DNA from: Micavibrio sp. UBA7657
GTDB taxonomy: Bacteria > Pseudomonadota > Alphaproteobacteria > Micavibrionales > Micavibrionaceae
NCBI GenBank assembly: GCA_002483465.1
Contig: DLHX01000001.1
Coordinates: 238 to 64,237, forward strand
Direction of reading: 5' to 3'
DNA length: 64,000 nt
Shown piece by piece: positions 33,816 to 42,034 of the stretch. Position numbers and translations under genes: made by a program. The notes beneath the pieces were generated by a model, which did no database searches, was not told where the DNA came from, and saw nothing but the letters and a program-made list of their open reading frames with translations. Each line of letters begins with the position of its first letter. Position 1 is the stretch's first letter.

Positions 33816-34470
33816 TCTCGATTTTTCCCTCAAAGGAAATCTCGACGCCGTCGCCCTGCCGGATAGTTTCACTGCCGAGCGTGATTTCACCGCGCGCGAT
33901 TTGTAAAAACCCGTAACGATCTTTCGCGAATTCATACGAAATTTTTTCACCCGCTTTAACGTTCGCGGTGAACAATTTCACATCCTGGTGAATGCTCACA
34001 ACAGTATCGTTGCCCTTGCGATCCCCCACGAGAACCCAGCCATCTGCCGCATTTTTCGCATTCACGGTGATCTGCTCGTAACCCGGCGCAATCCCGCGCG
34101 TGTCCGGCCTGATCCATATCTGCAGCAAGTGAACGGGATTGTCATTCGAAGGATTAAACTCCGAATGCGTGATACCGCTGCCTGCAGACATTTTCTGAAT
34201 CTCGCCGGGCTTGATCACCGCGCCGGTGCCGGTGCTGTCCTTGTGCGCCAGCTCGCCTTTTAAAATCACCGTGATGATTTCCATGTCGGAATGCGGGTGC
34301 GTCGGAAACCCAGCGCCCGGAATCACGAAATCCTCATTGATCACGCGCAAGCTCCGAAATCCCATCCGCTCCGGATCGCGGAAATCGCCGAATGAAAATG
34401 TGTGGTAACTGTCCAGCCAGCCCGTCTTCGTGCGGCCGCGCAAATCACGTTCATGAATCTTGAATGTCAT
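33769..34470 (-). CDS. Pirin family protein
   Basis: 233 residues of the bicupin pirin family. The N-terminal cupin carries the metal-binding pattern: FPTHPHSDMEIITVILKGEL with three usable His/Glu positions and SGITHSEFNPS with another His. The C-terminal cupin lacks ligands, as usual. Some bacterial pirins act as quercetin 2,3-dioxygenases, others as regulators; which applies here is not visible. It stands alone with its own promoter region (70 bp gap to tetR). Confidence 0.93.
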   Translation of the reverse strand: MTFKIHERDLRGRTKTGWLDSYHTFSFGDFRDPERMGFRSLRVINEDFVIPGAGFPTHPHSDMEIITVILKGELAHKDSTGTGAVIKPGEIQKMSAGSGITHSEFNPSNDNPVHLLQIWIRPDTRGIAPGYEQITVNAKNAADGWVLVGDRKGNDTVVSIHQDVKLFTANVKAGEKISYEFAKDRYGFLQIARGEITLGSETIRQGDGVEISFEGKIEITAKADSELLLFDLG

Positions 34471-34540
34471 GTGAAATCCCCTTTCCCAATTGTTACGAGA
34501 AGAAAGATGGTGCGCTTTTTACGAGAGTCAAAAGTATGAA

Positions 34541-35128
34541 TTAATTTACAATTACCGACTCAATCAGCTGCCCGATCGCCTGGAATTCGCGGCTTGCGCG
34601 GTTATTATCCTTGTGTACTTTCGCCGTCATCGTCGCGCCCTGGTAGGCCGAAATCAAAAGCCGCGCAAACTGCCTCGGCTCCATTTTCATCTTCCCGTCC
34701 GCCGCCAGCGGTTTTAAATATCCCGCCAGCTGGTTTTCCCATTGCAGGAAAATCGCCTTCAGCTGCTCGCGCATTTCCTCGTCACGGTCGGACAACTCCA
34801 GCGCAAAATTCCCGAGCAGACATCCACCCGCAAATTTCCACTGCGCATAGGCGTTGTAGGTTTCCTGCAGCCAGTCCAGCAACCCCTGCTTTACATTCGG
34901 CGCCCGGCTCATATTTTTCTCCAGCGGCGCGAAAATCTGCTCCTTCGCATATTTCTCCAGAACGTTCCGGCTCACTGCCTGCTTGCTTGGGAAATAATGA
35001 AAGAACGCTCCCTTGCTCACCCCGGCGGCACTGACCACATCGTTCAGCGACGTCCCGTCATATCCGCGTCTCAAAATCAGGCGCTCGGCAGTGGCGATGA
35101 TTTTCTTCTGGGTTGCTTGCTGGGCCAT
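34541..35128 (-). CDS. TetR/AcrR family transcriptional regulator
   Basis: 195 residues. N-terminal helix-turn-helix: KKIIATAERLILRRGYDGTSL, NDVVSAAGVSKGAFFHYFPS, both very typical. C-terminal ligand domain of about 140 residues is of the TetR_C type found in YxaF/AcuR-like regulators (QLLDWLQETYNAYAQW-like GLLDWLQETYNAYAQWKF). The chosen ATG has a strong GGGAGA site; the frame extends 7 codons further. A dyad matching the operators of this subfamily lies 26 bp upstream, indicating autoregulation. Its wider targets are unknown; pirin downstream is a candidate. Confidence 0.93.
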   Translation of the reverse strand: MAQQATQKKIIATAERLILRRGYDGTSLNDVVSAAGVSKGAFFHYFPSKQAVSRNVLEKYAKEQIFAPLEKNMSRAPNVKQGLLDWLQETYNAYAQWKFAGGCLLGNFALELSDRDEEMREQLKAIFLQWENQLAGYLKPLAADGKMKMEPRQFARLLISAYQGATMTAKVHKDNNRASREFQAIGQLIESVIVN

Positions 35129-35153
35129 GGTGATCTCCCTTTCCCACACAATA

Positions 35154-35165
35154 GACCAACTGGTC
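35154..35165. promoter_or_regulatory. Candidate TetR operator
   Basis: GACCAACTGGTC: perfect 5-bp arms GACCA/TGGTC with a 2-base centre, 26 bp upstream of the TetR-family start. YxaF/LmrA-like TetR regulators bind sites with ACCA/TGGT half-sites of this kind. No other gene start is close, so it should serve autoregulation. Confidence 0.55.
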
Positions 35166-35196
35166 GGACGGGCAAGGGCCAGCGGGAAATTGTCCT

Positions 35197-36105
35197 CTAT
35201 AACCTTAAGGATTTTTCGCGTAATTCCGGTGCCCGTTTGCTCAGATTATAAAGATAATCGAAGTGCTCCCGCAGATGTATAAGTCCAAGCTCAACCAGGG
35301 GATTTTTGGCCTGCTGGTAAACCGCCAGCCGCAGCCTATTCCTGTCCCAGCCATCCGGCACGACAACCACGTCGGTATCGGCGATAATCACGCCGTCATC
35401 GAATTCATCATTCACAAAATGCAGCGCTGCGCCCGTCCGGGTGCCGCCGTCTTTCGCAGCCCTCTCCAGGATATCCTTGGTCGGGGTTTTTCCGCGGCAG
35501 CATGCCGGGTTGGCGGGATTAGTCACGGCCGGGTGAATGTTAATCGTCGGCATCAAATGTTGCGTGCGCTCGAATCTCAGCATGAAATGATCTGAAAGAA
35601 TGACATCCGCGCCAAGTCTTTGCGCAAGCTCAACCAGCTCCGTTTCAAAACGTAATTTCTCATCCTTTTTAAGGTCTTTATTCCCGACAATTTTGCGGAA
35701 CATGCTGGGATGTGAATGCACCATCTCTGTCAGCGGTTCGCCGTTATAAGTCGTGCTTACCGGAACAATCCACTGGCGGCCCTGCTGCGGCAGCGCCGTG
35801 TAATCATCAAGCTTGTCCTGGCCTTCAACGTCATCGACGGCAATACCGACGATCTGGAATTGGTCCCTGGCGGGACCCTCTGCGTTGCTGACAAAAAGCA
35901 AATTCTCCAGCACGCCTTTCAGGTAAACAGGCTGGCCTTCGATCAGGATATTTTTCCCGACATTATCGTCCACGCCAACATCGCGTATGGATGTGGCGAT
36001 CATGACCCGCAGAGGACGGGTCGGCTCAACATAATTTCTGCCGTAGAAATTGAATCCTTTGCGCAGTTCCGGAGTCGCTCTAAATGGAATGACATTCATG
36101 ACCAT
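35197..36105 (-). CDS. Formyltransferase-like protein (GART fold)
   Basis: 302 residues. The C-terminal two-thirds resembles the catalytic fold of GAR transformylase/methionyl-tRNA formyltransferase: Rossmann-like start RVMIATSIRDVGVDDN, ADVILSDHFMLRF, and the catalytic triad N189-I-H191 (TINIHPAVTNP) plus D236 in HFVNDEFDDGVIIAD. It is not standard purN, purU or fmt: the region between the first strand and catalytic part has about 60 extra residues and there is no ACT domain. Substrate unknown; a sugar- or metabolite-formylating role is possible. Starts at 36105 or 36099. Confidence 0.75.
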   Translation of the reverse strand: MVMNVIPFRATPELRKGFNFYGRNYVEPTRPLRVMIATSIRDVGVDDNVGKNILIEGQPVYLKGVLENLLFVSNAEGPARDQFQIVGIAVDDVEGQDKLDDYTALPQQGRQWIVPVSTTYNGEPLTEMVHSHPSMFRKIVGNKDLKKDEKLRFETELVELAQRLGADVILSDHFMLRFERTQHLMPTINIHPAVTNPANPACCRGKTPTKDILERAAKDGGTRTGAALHFVNDEFDDGVIIADTDVVVVPDGWDRNRLRLAVYQQAKNPLVELGLIHLREHFDYLYNLSKRAPELREKSLRL

Positions 36106-36210
36106 GCCTTGTGTTTCTTATGAAAATTGTTTTTAGCACGGTCACAATGCTGGAATCAATAAAAATAAATGGGTTTTGACAATGCCGGTTCAGACATGGA
36201 ATGGTCTCTT

Positions 36211-37194
36211 ATGACATTGAAAACAGCCATTTATACTAACGAAGCGCTTCTGGCTCATTACGCTGGCGACGGGCACCCGGAAAGCCCGAAACGCCTCTCT
36301 TCCATTCTCGAGGCGATGAGAAAAGCCTTTCCCGAAAACAACTCAGAAAATGTCGCGTGGGTGAGCGCGCGCAAGGGTACCGACAATGAAATCCTGCTGG
36401 GCCACGCGCATGAATATCTTGATAACCTGAAGAAAAAAGACCGGGCATTCAAACCGGGCGACGCGCCGATTTCAATCGATCCTGATACGCGCATGGGGCC
36501 GGGCTCTCTTGAATCGGTCAGTTACGGGGTCGGCGCCGCCTGTCAGGCCGTTGACGACATCCTAGCAGGGAAATACCGGAACGCGTTTTGCGTGACGCGC
36601 CCGCCGGGCCACCACGCGACAAAAAATTCTTCGCTGGGATTTTGTTTCTTCAGCAATCTTGCTATTGCTGCCATTTACGCCCTGCAAAAAAAAGGCATAC
36701 GCAAAATCGCCATCGTTGATTTCGATGTCCATCAAGGCAACGGAACCGAGGATATAGTGAAAGAAAATCCTGGCATTCTCTTTTTCTCGATCCATCAAAA
36801 TCCGCTCTGGCCCAACATGCACCACGTGGACAAAGGCCCTCACGGCACCATCAACAATATCGCCGTCCCGATCAAAGCCGACCCGGCCATGCATCACAAA
36901 ATCTTCGACGAGCAGGTCATTCCTGCCCTTGCGGAATGGAAACCCGATTTTATATTTCTCTCGACAGGCTTTGATGCGCACCGCGACGATCCGCCAAAAG
37001 AAGTTTTATTCAACGATGCGCCTGGACGTCAGATGCTACTGGAAGAGGATTTTGACATGATGACTAAAAAACTCATGATGATCGCCGATAAATATTGCGG
37101 GGGCCGCCTGGTTTCGGTGCTGGAGGGCGGCTATAACCCGTCCGTTCTCGCCAGTTGCTGTGTTGCGCATACGAAAACTCTGTCAACGCGATAA
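36211..37194 (+). CDS. Histone deacetylase family hydrolase
   Basis: 327 residues of the arginase/deacetylase fold (AcuC/APAH-like). Catalytic and zinc-binding motifs are intact: CVTRPPGHHAT (tandem His), IVDFDVHQGNGTEDI (Asp and His zinc ligands), STGFDAHRDDP (third zinc Asp), and the closing SVLEGGYNPSVLA. Bacterial members deacetylate acetyl-lysine, acetylpolyamines or acetylated metabolites; the substrate is not evident. The ATG at 36211 gives a normal family N-terminus (LKTAIYTNEALLAHYAGD); an in-frame start at 36169 adds 14 unlikely residues. Confidence 0.93.
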   Translation: MTLKTAIYTNEALLAHYAGDGHPESPKRLSSILEAMRKAFPENNSENVAWVSARKGTDNEILLGHAHEYLDNLKKKDRAFKPGDAPISIDPDTRMGPGSLESVSYGVGAACQAVDDILAGKYRNAFCVTRPPGHHATKNSSLGFCFFSNLAIAAIYALQKKGIRKIAIVDFDVHQGNGTEDIVKENPGILFFSIHQNPLWPNMHHVDKGPHGTINNIAVPIKADPAMHHKIFDEQVIPALAEWKPDFIFLSTGFDAHRDDPPKEVLFNDAPGRQMLLEEDFDMMTKKLMMIADKYCGGRLVSVLEGGYNPSVLASCCVAHTKTLSTR

Positions 37195-37258
37195 AATTTG
37201 ATCGGCACGATAAAACCCTATAAAACCATTTTAAATTTAAACGACTGAAAGAAAAACC

Positions 37259-38938
37259 ATGGCAGCCTATCAATATATCTGCACCATGCACGGCCTGGGC
37301 AAAGCCTACGGCAGCGGCAAAAAAGTCATCGAAAACATCACGCTCAGCTTCCTGCCCGGCGTGAAAATCGGCGTGCTCGGACCGAACGGCTCGGGTAAAT
37401 CGACCCTGCTCCGCATCATGGCTGGCCGCGACAAGGAATTCACCGGCGACTACACGCTCGCCGATAACGTACGCGTCGGTTACCTGGAGCAGGAACCGCA
37501 GCTCGACAAAACCAAGAACGTTCACGAAAACGTTTTGATGGGCCTTAAAGAAATCAAGGACATGGTGGATCGCTACAACGCGATCAGTGCCGAAATGGCC
37601 GAAGACGGCGCCGACTTCGAAAAACTCGGCGAGGAAATGGGCGAACTGCAAACCAAAATCGACGCTGTCGATGGCTGGGAGTTAGATCGCACAATCGAAA
37701 TCGCGATGGATGCGTTGCGCTGCCCGCCGGGCGATGCGAAAATCGACAATCTTTCGGGCGGTGAAAAGCGCCGCGTCGCGCTTTGCAAATTACTGCTGGA
37801 GCGCCCCGACCTCCTCCTGCTCGACGAACCGACGAACCACCTCGACGCGGAATCCGTCTCATGGCTGCAGCGCTTCTTGTTAGAATACAAGGGCACGGTC
37901 ATCATGATCACGCACGACCGTTACTTCCTCGATAACGTCACCGGCTGGATTTTAGAGCTCGACCGCGGCAAGGGCATCCCCTACGAAGGCAACTACACAG
38001 GCTATCTCAAAGCCAAAGCCAAGCGTATGGAACAGGAATCCAAGGAAGAAGCCGCGCGCCAGAAAACGCTCGCACGCGAGATGGAATGGATGGGCAAAAC
38101 GCCCGAAGGTCGCCGCAAAAAATCCAAGGCGCGTATTGCCTCTTACGAAACATTGCTCGCTGAATCGCAGACCAACACGCAGCGCAACGCGCAGATCGTC
38201 ATCCCCGCCCCGCCCCGCCTTGGCGAAAATGTCATCGAGGCAAAAGGAATTTCCAAGGGCTACGGCGATCATCTGCTCATCGATAATCTATCCTTCCGCC
38301 TGCCGCCCGGCGGCGTGGTCGGCGTCATCGGTCCGAACGGCGCAGGTAAATCGACTCTTTTCCGCATGATCACCGGCACCGAAAAACCGGACAGCGGAAC
38401 ATTCACGGTTGGTGAATCGGTAAAGCTCGGCTATGTCGACCAAAGCCGTGACTCGCTCAATCCCGACAACAATGTCTGGCAGGAAATTTCCAACAGCGAA
38501 GACATCATCAAACTCGGCAAGATCGAAATGCCTTCACGCGCCTACTGCTCCGCATTCAATTTCCGTGGCCCCGACCAGCAGCAAAAAGTCGGCAATCTTT
38601 CCGGCGGTCAGCGCAACCGCGTCCATTTGGCTAAAATGCTCAAGACCGAAGCCAACGTCATCCTGCTCGACGAACCGACCAACGACCTCGACACCGAAAC
38701 GCTCTCGGCGCTTGAGGAGGCAATCGAAAATTTCCCCGGCTGCGCGGTCATCATCTCCCACGACCGCTGGTTCCTCGACCGCCTCGCGACCCATATCCTC
38801 GCTTTCGAGGGCGACTCGCATGTCGAATGGTTCGAGGGCAATTACGAGGATTACGAGGCCGACCGTAAACGCCGCCTCGGCATTGCCGCCGACCAGCCCC
38901 ACCGCATCAAATACAAGCCTCTCCGGCGCGCGGGCTAA
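37259..38938 (+). CDS. ettA: Energy-dependent translational throttle protein EttA (ABC-F)
   Basis: 559 residues with two complete ABC domains joined by the ABC-F linker, no membrane helix. First domain: Walker A GPNGSGKSTLLRIM, signature NLSGGEKRRVALCKLL, Walker B LLLLDEPTNHLD. Second: GPNGAGKSTLFRMI, NLSGGQRNRVHLAKML and VILLDEPTNDLD. It binds the ribosomal E site and regulates the first elongation step according to the ATP/ADP ratio. Length and the linker (KRMEQESKEEAARQKTLARE) match EttA rather than Uup or YbiT. The ATG follows an AT-rich leader containing GAAAG. Confidence 0.97.
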   Translation: MAAYQYICTMHGLGKAYGSGKKVIENITLSFLPGVKIGVLGPNGSGKSTLLRIMAGRDKEFTGDYTLADNVRVGYLEQEPQLDKTKNVHENVLMGLKEIKDMVDRYNAISAEMAEDGADFEKLGEEMGELQTKIDAVDGWELDRTIEIAMDALRCPPGDAKIDNLSGGEKRRVALCKLLLERPDLLLLDEPTNHLDAESVSWLQRFLLEYKGTVIMITHDRYFLDNVTGWILELDRGKGIPYEGNYTGYLKAKAKRMEQESKEEAARQKTLAREMEWMGKTPEGRRKKSKARIASYETLLAESQTNTQRNAQIVIPAPPRLGENVIEAKGISKGYGDHLLIDNLSFRLPPGGVVGVIGPNGAGKSTLFRMITGTEKPDSGTFTVGESVKLGYVDQSRDSLNPDNNVWQEISNSEDIIKLGKIEMPSRAYCSAFNFRGPDQQQKVGNLSGGQRNRVHLAKMLKTEANVILLDEPTNDLDTETLSALEEAIENFPGCAVIISHDRWFLDRLATHILAFEGDSHVEWFEGNYEDYEADRKRRLGIAADQPHRIKYKPLRRAG

Positions 38939-38956
38939 AAATCAACTTAATTGAAT

Positions 38957-39128
38957 AATTTCAATAACTTAAGCAAAAAACCCGGCGCGGCGCACGGTCC
39001 CGGCGGTGAATATTATCATTTAATTCCAATAACTTAGACACAATATGCGTTCAGGCATTAAAAGATGTTACAATATATAAACTAGAACAAAATTTACTAA
39101 AATTTTAAGTATTCCGGCGGTAAAATAT
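38957..39128. repeat. Two direct-repeat pairs upstream of the DotA/TraY cluster
   Basis: AATTTCAATAACTTA at 38957-38971 recurs with one mismatch as AATTCCAATAACTTA at 39022-39036. CCGGCGGT plus an A-rich tract at 39000-39013 recurs at 39114-39128, the second ending 18 bp before the GTG start of the first DotA-like gene. The 208-bp gap is AT-rich apart from these boxes. The paired arrangement resembles tandem regulator sites; I see no convincing sigma-70 promoter. Confidence 0.4.
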
Positions 39129-39146
39129 AGGTAGTGGTGGATCTTA

Positions 39147-42011
39147 GTGAACGGCGTTAAAGCGAAGACAGTTCTTGGCATCTTGTTGCTGCCGCGGATC
39201 ATTCCGCGTGCCAAGGCACTTTTCGCGTCCGGTTTCGGCTATATCGCGTTTTTGATGGCCAGCATCTACGGCGCTGTGCGCCTTCTGCCACCCAATCACC
39301 CTTATCTCAATCCATCCAACATCGGCCGCTACGGAATTCGTCACGCCATCGGCGAAGCCGCCAACAATCTGGTGCTCAGGAAACAAAACGCCGACCAGGT
39401 TTTTATTTTCTTCGCGCTGCTGGCCGGCGTGATCATCCTGCTCATTCAGCTGGTGATGATCATATACATCTTCATAATCCAGCCCGCTTTCGCAGGCTCG
39501 ATATTCCTCACGCAGGACCCGCCCAGCGGCGGTCCCGTTACTGATATGGCCTTCGTCGTGCTCGACCAGGTTTTCGGAATTCCCGATCTATTCTGCACGG
39601 AAGCCGGCGCATGCCCGCCGATCAACGCCCAGTTACCATGGCCGTTCCACACGGCCTTCCATGAGTTGCTGAGATTCTATTCTCTCGGCCTGCTCATCGT
39701 CGGCGTCGTCATCTTCCTGTACTACGTGCTGATTGTCGTCGGCGAGACCGCCACCACCGGTCATCCCTTCGGCCAGCGCTTCCAGAACGCATGGGTGCCT
39801 GTCCGCCTTGTCGTCGCGCTCGGCCTTCTGCTGCCGATCAACTACGGCCTCAACAGCGCGCAGTACATCGTGCTCTACGCCGCGAAGTTCGGCTCCGGTT
39901 TCGCGACCAATGGCTGGATTCAGTTCAACGACACGCTGCAAGCCGGAATGGGTGCAGGCTTCAACCCGACCGGTGAACGCGAAAGACTTCTCGCGAAACC
40001 CAATGCACCCAGTCTGATGCCGATCATCCAGGCTATGTCCCTCGTTCACGCCTGCGCTTACGCCCATTGGAAGCTTGACCCGCAAACCGGCACCTTCGGT
40101 GGCATCCTAGGAACCGCAAGGCCTCCATCGCCGAACTTCTACATCAGGCCCTATCTGGTCAAGCAGCCGCAGGACTGGATGCCGAATCCTTTGCCGCGAA
40201 TGGAGCTTCAGCCCGGGACAGATTACTTAGCCGCGCTGAATTTCTACAACAACAGTGATATCGTCATCCGCTTCGGCCGTTACGATCCCAACAATACCAG
40301 CTACGACAAGGAAAAAGGCCAGGTCGGAAAATACTGCGGCGATATCCGCATCCCGATCACCTATATGAGACCGACTGCCGGCCCCGTAATGCCGGGCAGC
40401 GCGGACATGATGCAGGAATTCTATTTCAACCTGATCAAGAGCATGTGGTTCACGGACGGCACGCTGATGGTTGATCTCGCCCACCGTTACATGGAATTCG
40501 CGATCAACAGGGCGCCGCACGAACAATGCGCCATCGGATGCGGACATGGCTCGCTGCCGCCATGCAACAACGCACCCAACGGCTGCGCGGCCATCCAGGT
40601 CACTGCACAAGGCCGCCAGACTCTCTTGGGTGTTTATAAGCCTTTCTATGAATCCACAATTGTGCAGGCCTGGGAAATTTTCAACCGGAGCAATATCGAC
40701 ATCGAGATGCAGCTCGATATTCTCGATCGCGGCTGGGCGGGCGCCGGGATCTGGTACAACAAGATCGCCGAGATCAACGGCGTTTTCGCTACATCCGTCG
40801 TCAGCCAGCCCTATTTTGAAACCTATCCCGACGTGATGGACCAAACCCGCAGGGAACGGAAAAAAGCGGACGCCGATCTCTCCAGCAAGATGCAGTTCAA
40901 TCCCAACCTCGCGGAAGGCAGGCCTGTGACGCTCGCCTGCCCGACGAACTGTCTGGAAGTTGCAAAACTGATGAACGACTTCTTCAACTGGTGGAACAAA
41001 GACGACCCCGACATGGAGAAGGCCAGCAAAACCGTGAGCAACTCGGTCATCAATGACGTCATCGGCGCGATTTTCGGCATGACCGGTCTCATGGAAATGC
41101 GGGGCGCTAACGCCCACATCCATCCGCTCGCCCAGCTCGCAGCCGTAGGCAAATCGCTGGTCGACAGCGCCATCATCAATATCGGCGGCTCCACGATCAC
41201 GGCGGGCGCCGGCGGTCTTCTGCGTTTGATGGACAGCCACACGGGGCCCCTGGCCGGCTACGCCAGCGGCATGATGATGACGATCGCGATGCTGGCAATG
41301 ACCATCGGCTTCATTCTCTTCTATGTTCTGCCGTTCCTGCCGTTCCTGTATTTCTTCTTCGCGTTCGGAACATGGATCAAGAGTATCTTCGAAGCGATGG
41401 TCGGCGCGCCGCTCTGGGCGCTGGCGCACCTGCGCATCGACGGCGAGGGCCTTCCCGGCGATTCCGCATCGAGCGGCTATTTCCTGATCTTTGAAATTTT
41501 TGTCCGTCCGATTTTGACGGTGTTCGGCCTGGTCGCAGCGGTTCTTATTTTCACGGCGCAGGTGCGCATGCTGAACGTTCTGTGGGAACTCGTCACCAGC
41601 AGCCTGACAGGCTTCGAAGGCTGGACGGAAACCGGCCCGGGCGCGCAGCAAAAGGTCAATTATCCCGGCTACATATACAAGGTTCTGCCGCAGAACAAGA
41701 TCGACGAGTTTTTCTATACGGTTGTTTATGCGATCATCGTCTACATGATGGCGACGGCTTCGTTCAAAATGATTGACAAAATTCCTGACCAGATCCTGCG
41801 CTATATGGGCGCGGGCGTATCGGCCTTCTCCGATATCAACGCCGACCCGACCGAAGGCCTCACCAAATATGCGGCTTACGGCGGTTACCAGATGGCGCAG
41901 ACAACAACAACCGGCCTCCGCGATGTTGCGCAGGGTTTTGGCGGCGATCTCGAAAGAGCTATGGTTTCACTCAGGCAAAGAATACAGGGTGACGGCACGC
42001 CGGGGCCATAA
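39147..42011 (+). CDS. DotA/TraY-like type IV secretion membrane protein, copy 1
   Basis: 954 residues from a GTG start preceded by GGTGG. Topology and landmarks match DotA/TraY: helices near 28-47 and 88-112, then HELLRFYSLGLLIVGVVIFL (172-191) followed by HPFGQRFQNAWVPVR and INYGLNSAQYIVLYAAKFGS (206-250). A 400-residue, Cys-containing extracytoplasmic region comes next. The C-terminal block (about 700-810) has FYVLPFLPFLYFFFAFGTWI, EAMVGAPLWALAHL and FVRPILTVFGLV. DotA/TraY is the large polytopic inner-membrane protein of type IVB systems. Followed after 23 bp by a paralogue. No helicase, ATPase or lipoprotein genes of such a system are adjacent. Confidence 0.82.
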   Translation: MNGVKAKTVLGILLLPRIIPRAKALFASGFGYIAFLMASIYGAVRLLPPNHPYLNPSNIGRYGIRHAIGEAANNLVLRKQNADQVFIFFALLAGVIILLIQLVMIIYIFIIQPAFAGSIFLTQDPPSGGPVTDMAFVVLDQVFGIPDLFCTEAGACPPINAQLPWPFHTAFHELLRFYSLGLLIVGVVIFLYYVLIVVGETATTGHPFGQRFQNAWVPVRLVVALGLLLPINYGLNSAQYIVLYAAKFGSGFATNGWIQFNDTLQAGMGAGFNPTGERERLLAKPNAPSLMPIIQAMSLVHACAYAHWKLDPQTGTFGGILGTARPPSPNFYIRPYLVKQPQDWMPNPLPRMELQPGTDYLAALNFYNNSDIVIRFGRYDPNNTSYDKEKGQVGKYCGDIRIPITYMRPTAGPVMPGSADMMQEFYFNLIKSMWFTDGTLMVDLAHRYMEFAINRAPHEQCAIGCGHGSLPPCNNAPNGCAAIQVTAQGRQTLLGVYKPFYESTIVQAWEIFNRSNIDIEMQLDILDRGWAGAGIWYNKIAEINGVFATSVVSQPYFETYPDVMDQTRRERKKADADLSSKMQFNPNLAEGRPVTLACPTNCLEVAKLMNDFFNWWNKDDPDMEKASKTVSNSVINDVIGAIFGMTGLMEMRGANAHIHPLAQLAAVGKSLVDSAIINIGGSTITAGAGGLLRLMDSHTGPLAGYASGMMMTIAMLAMTIGFILFYVLPFLPFLYFFFAFGTWIKSIFEAMVGAPLWALAHLRIDGEGLPGDSASSGYFLIFEIFVRPILTVFGLVAAVLIFTAQVRMLNVLWELVTSSLTGFEGWTETGPGAQQKVNYPGYIYKVLPQNKIDEFFYTVVYAIIVYMMATASFKMIDKIPDQILRYMGAGVSAFSDINADPTEGLTKYAAYGGYQMAQTTTTGLRDVAQGFGGDLERAMVSLRQRIQGDGTPGP

Positions 42012-42034
42012 AGGATTTATAGACAGGCTTACTA

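Noticed and set aside
40227..41651. 474-codon minus-strand frame inside the first DotA-like gene
   Set aside because: Antisense shadow of a GC-rich real gene; no recognisable domain, Arg/Glu/Asp-biased composition typical of reverse frames.
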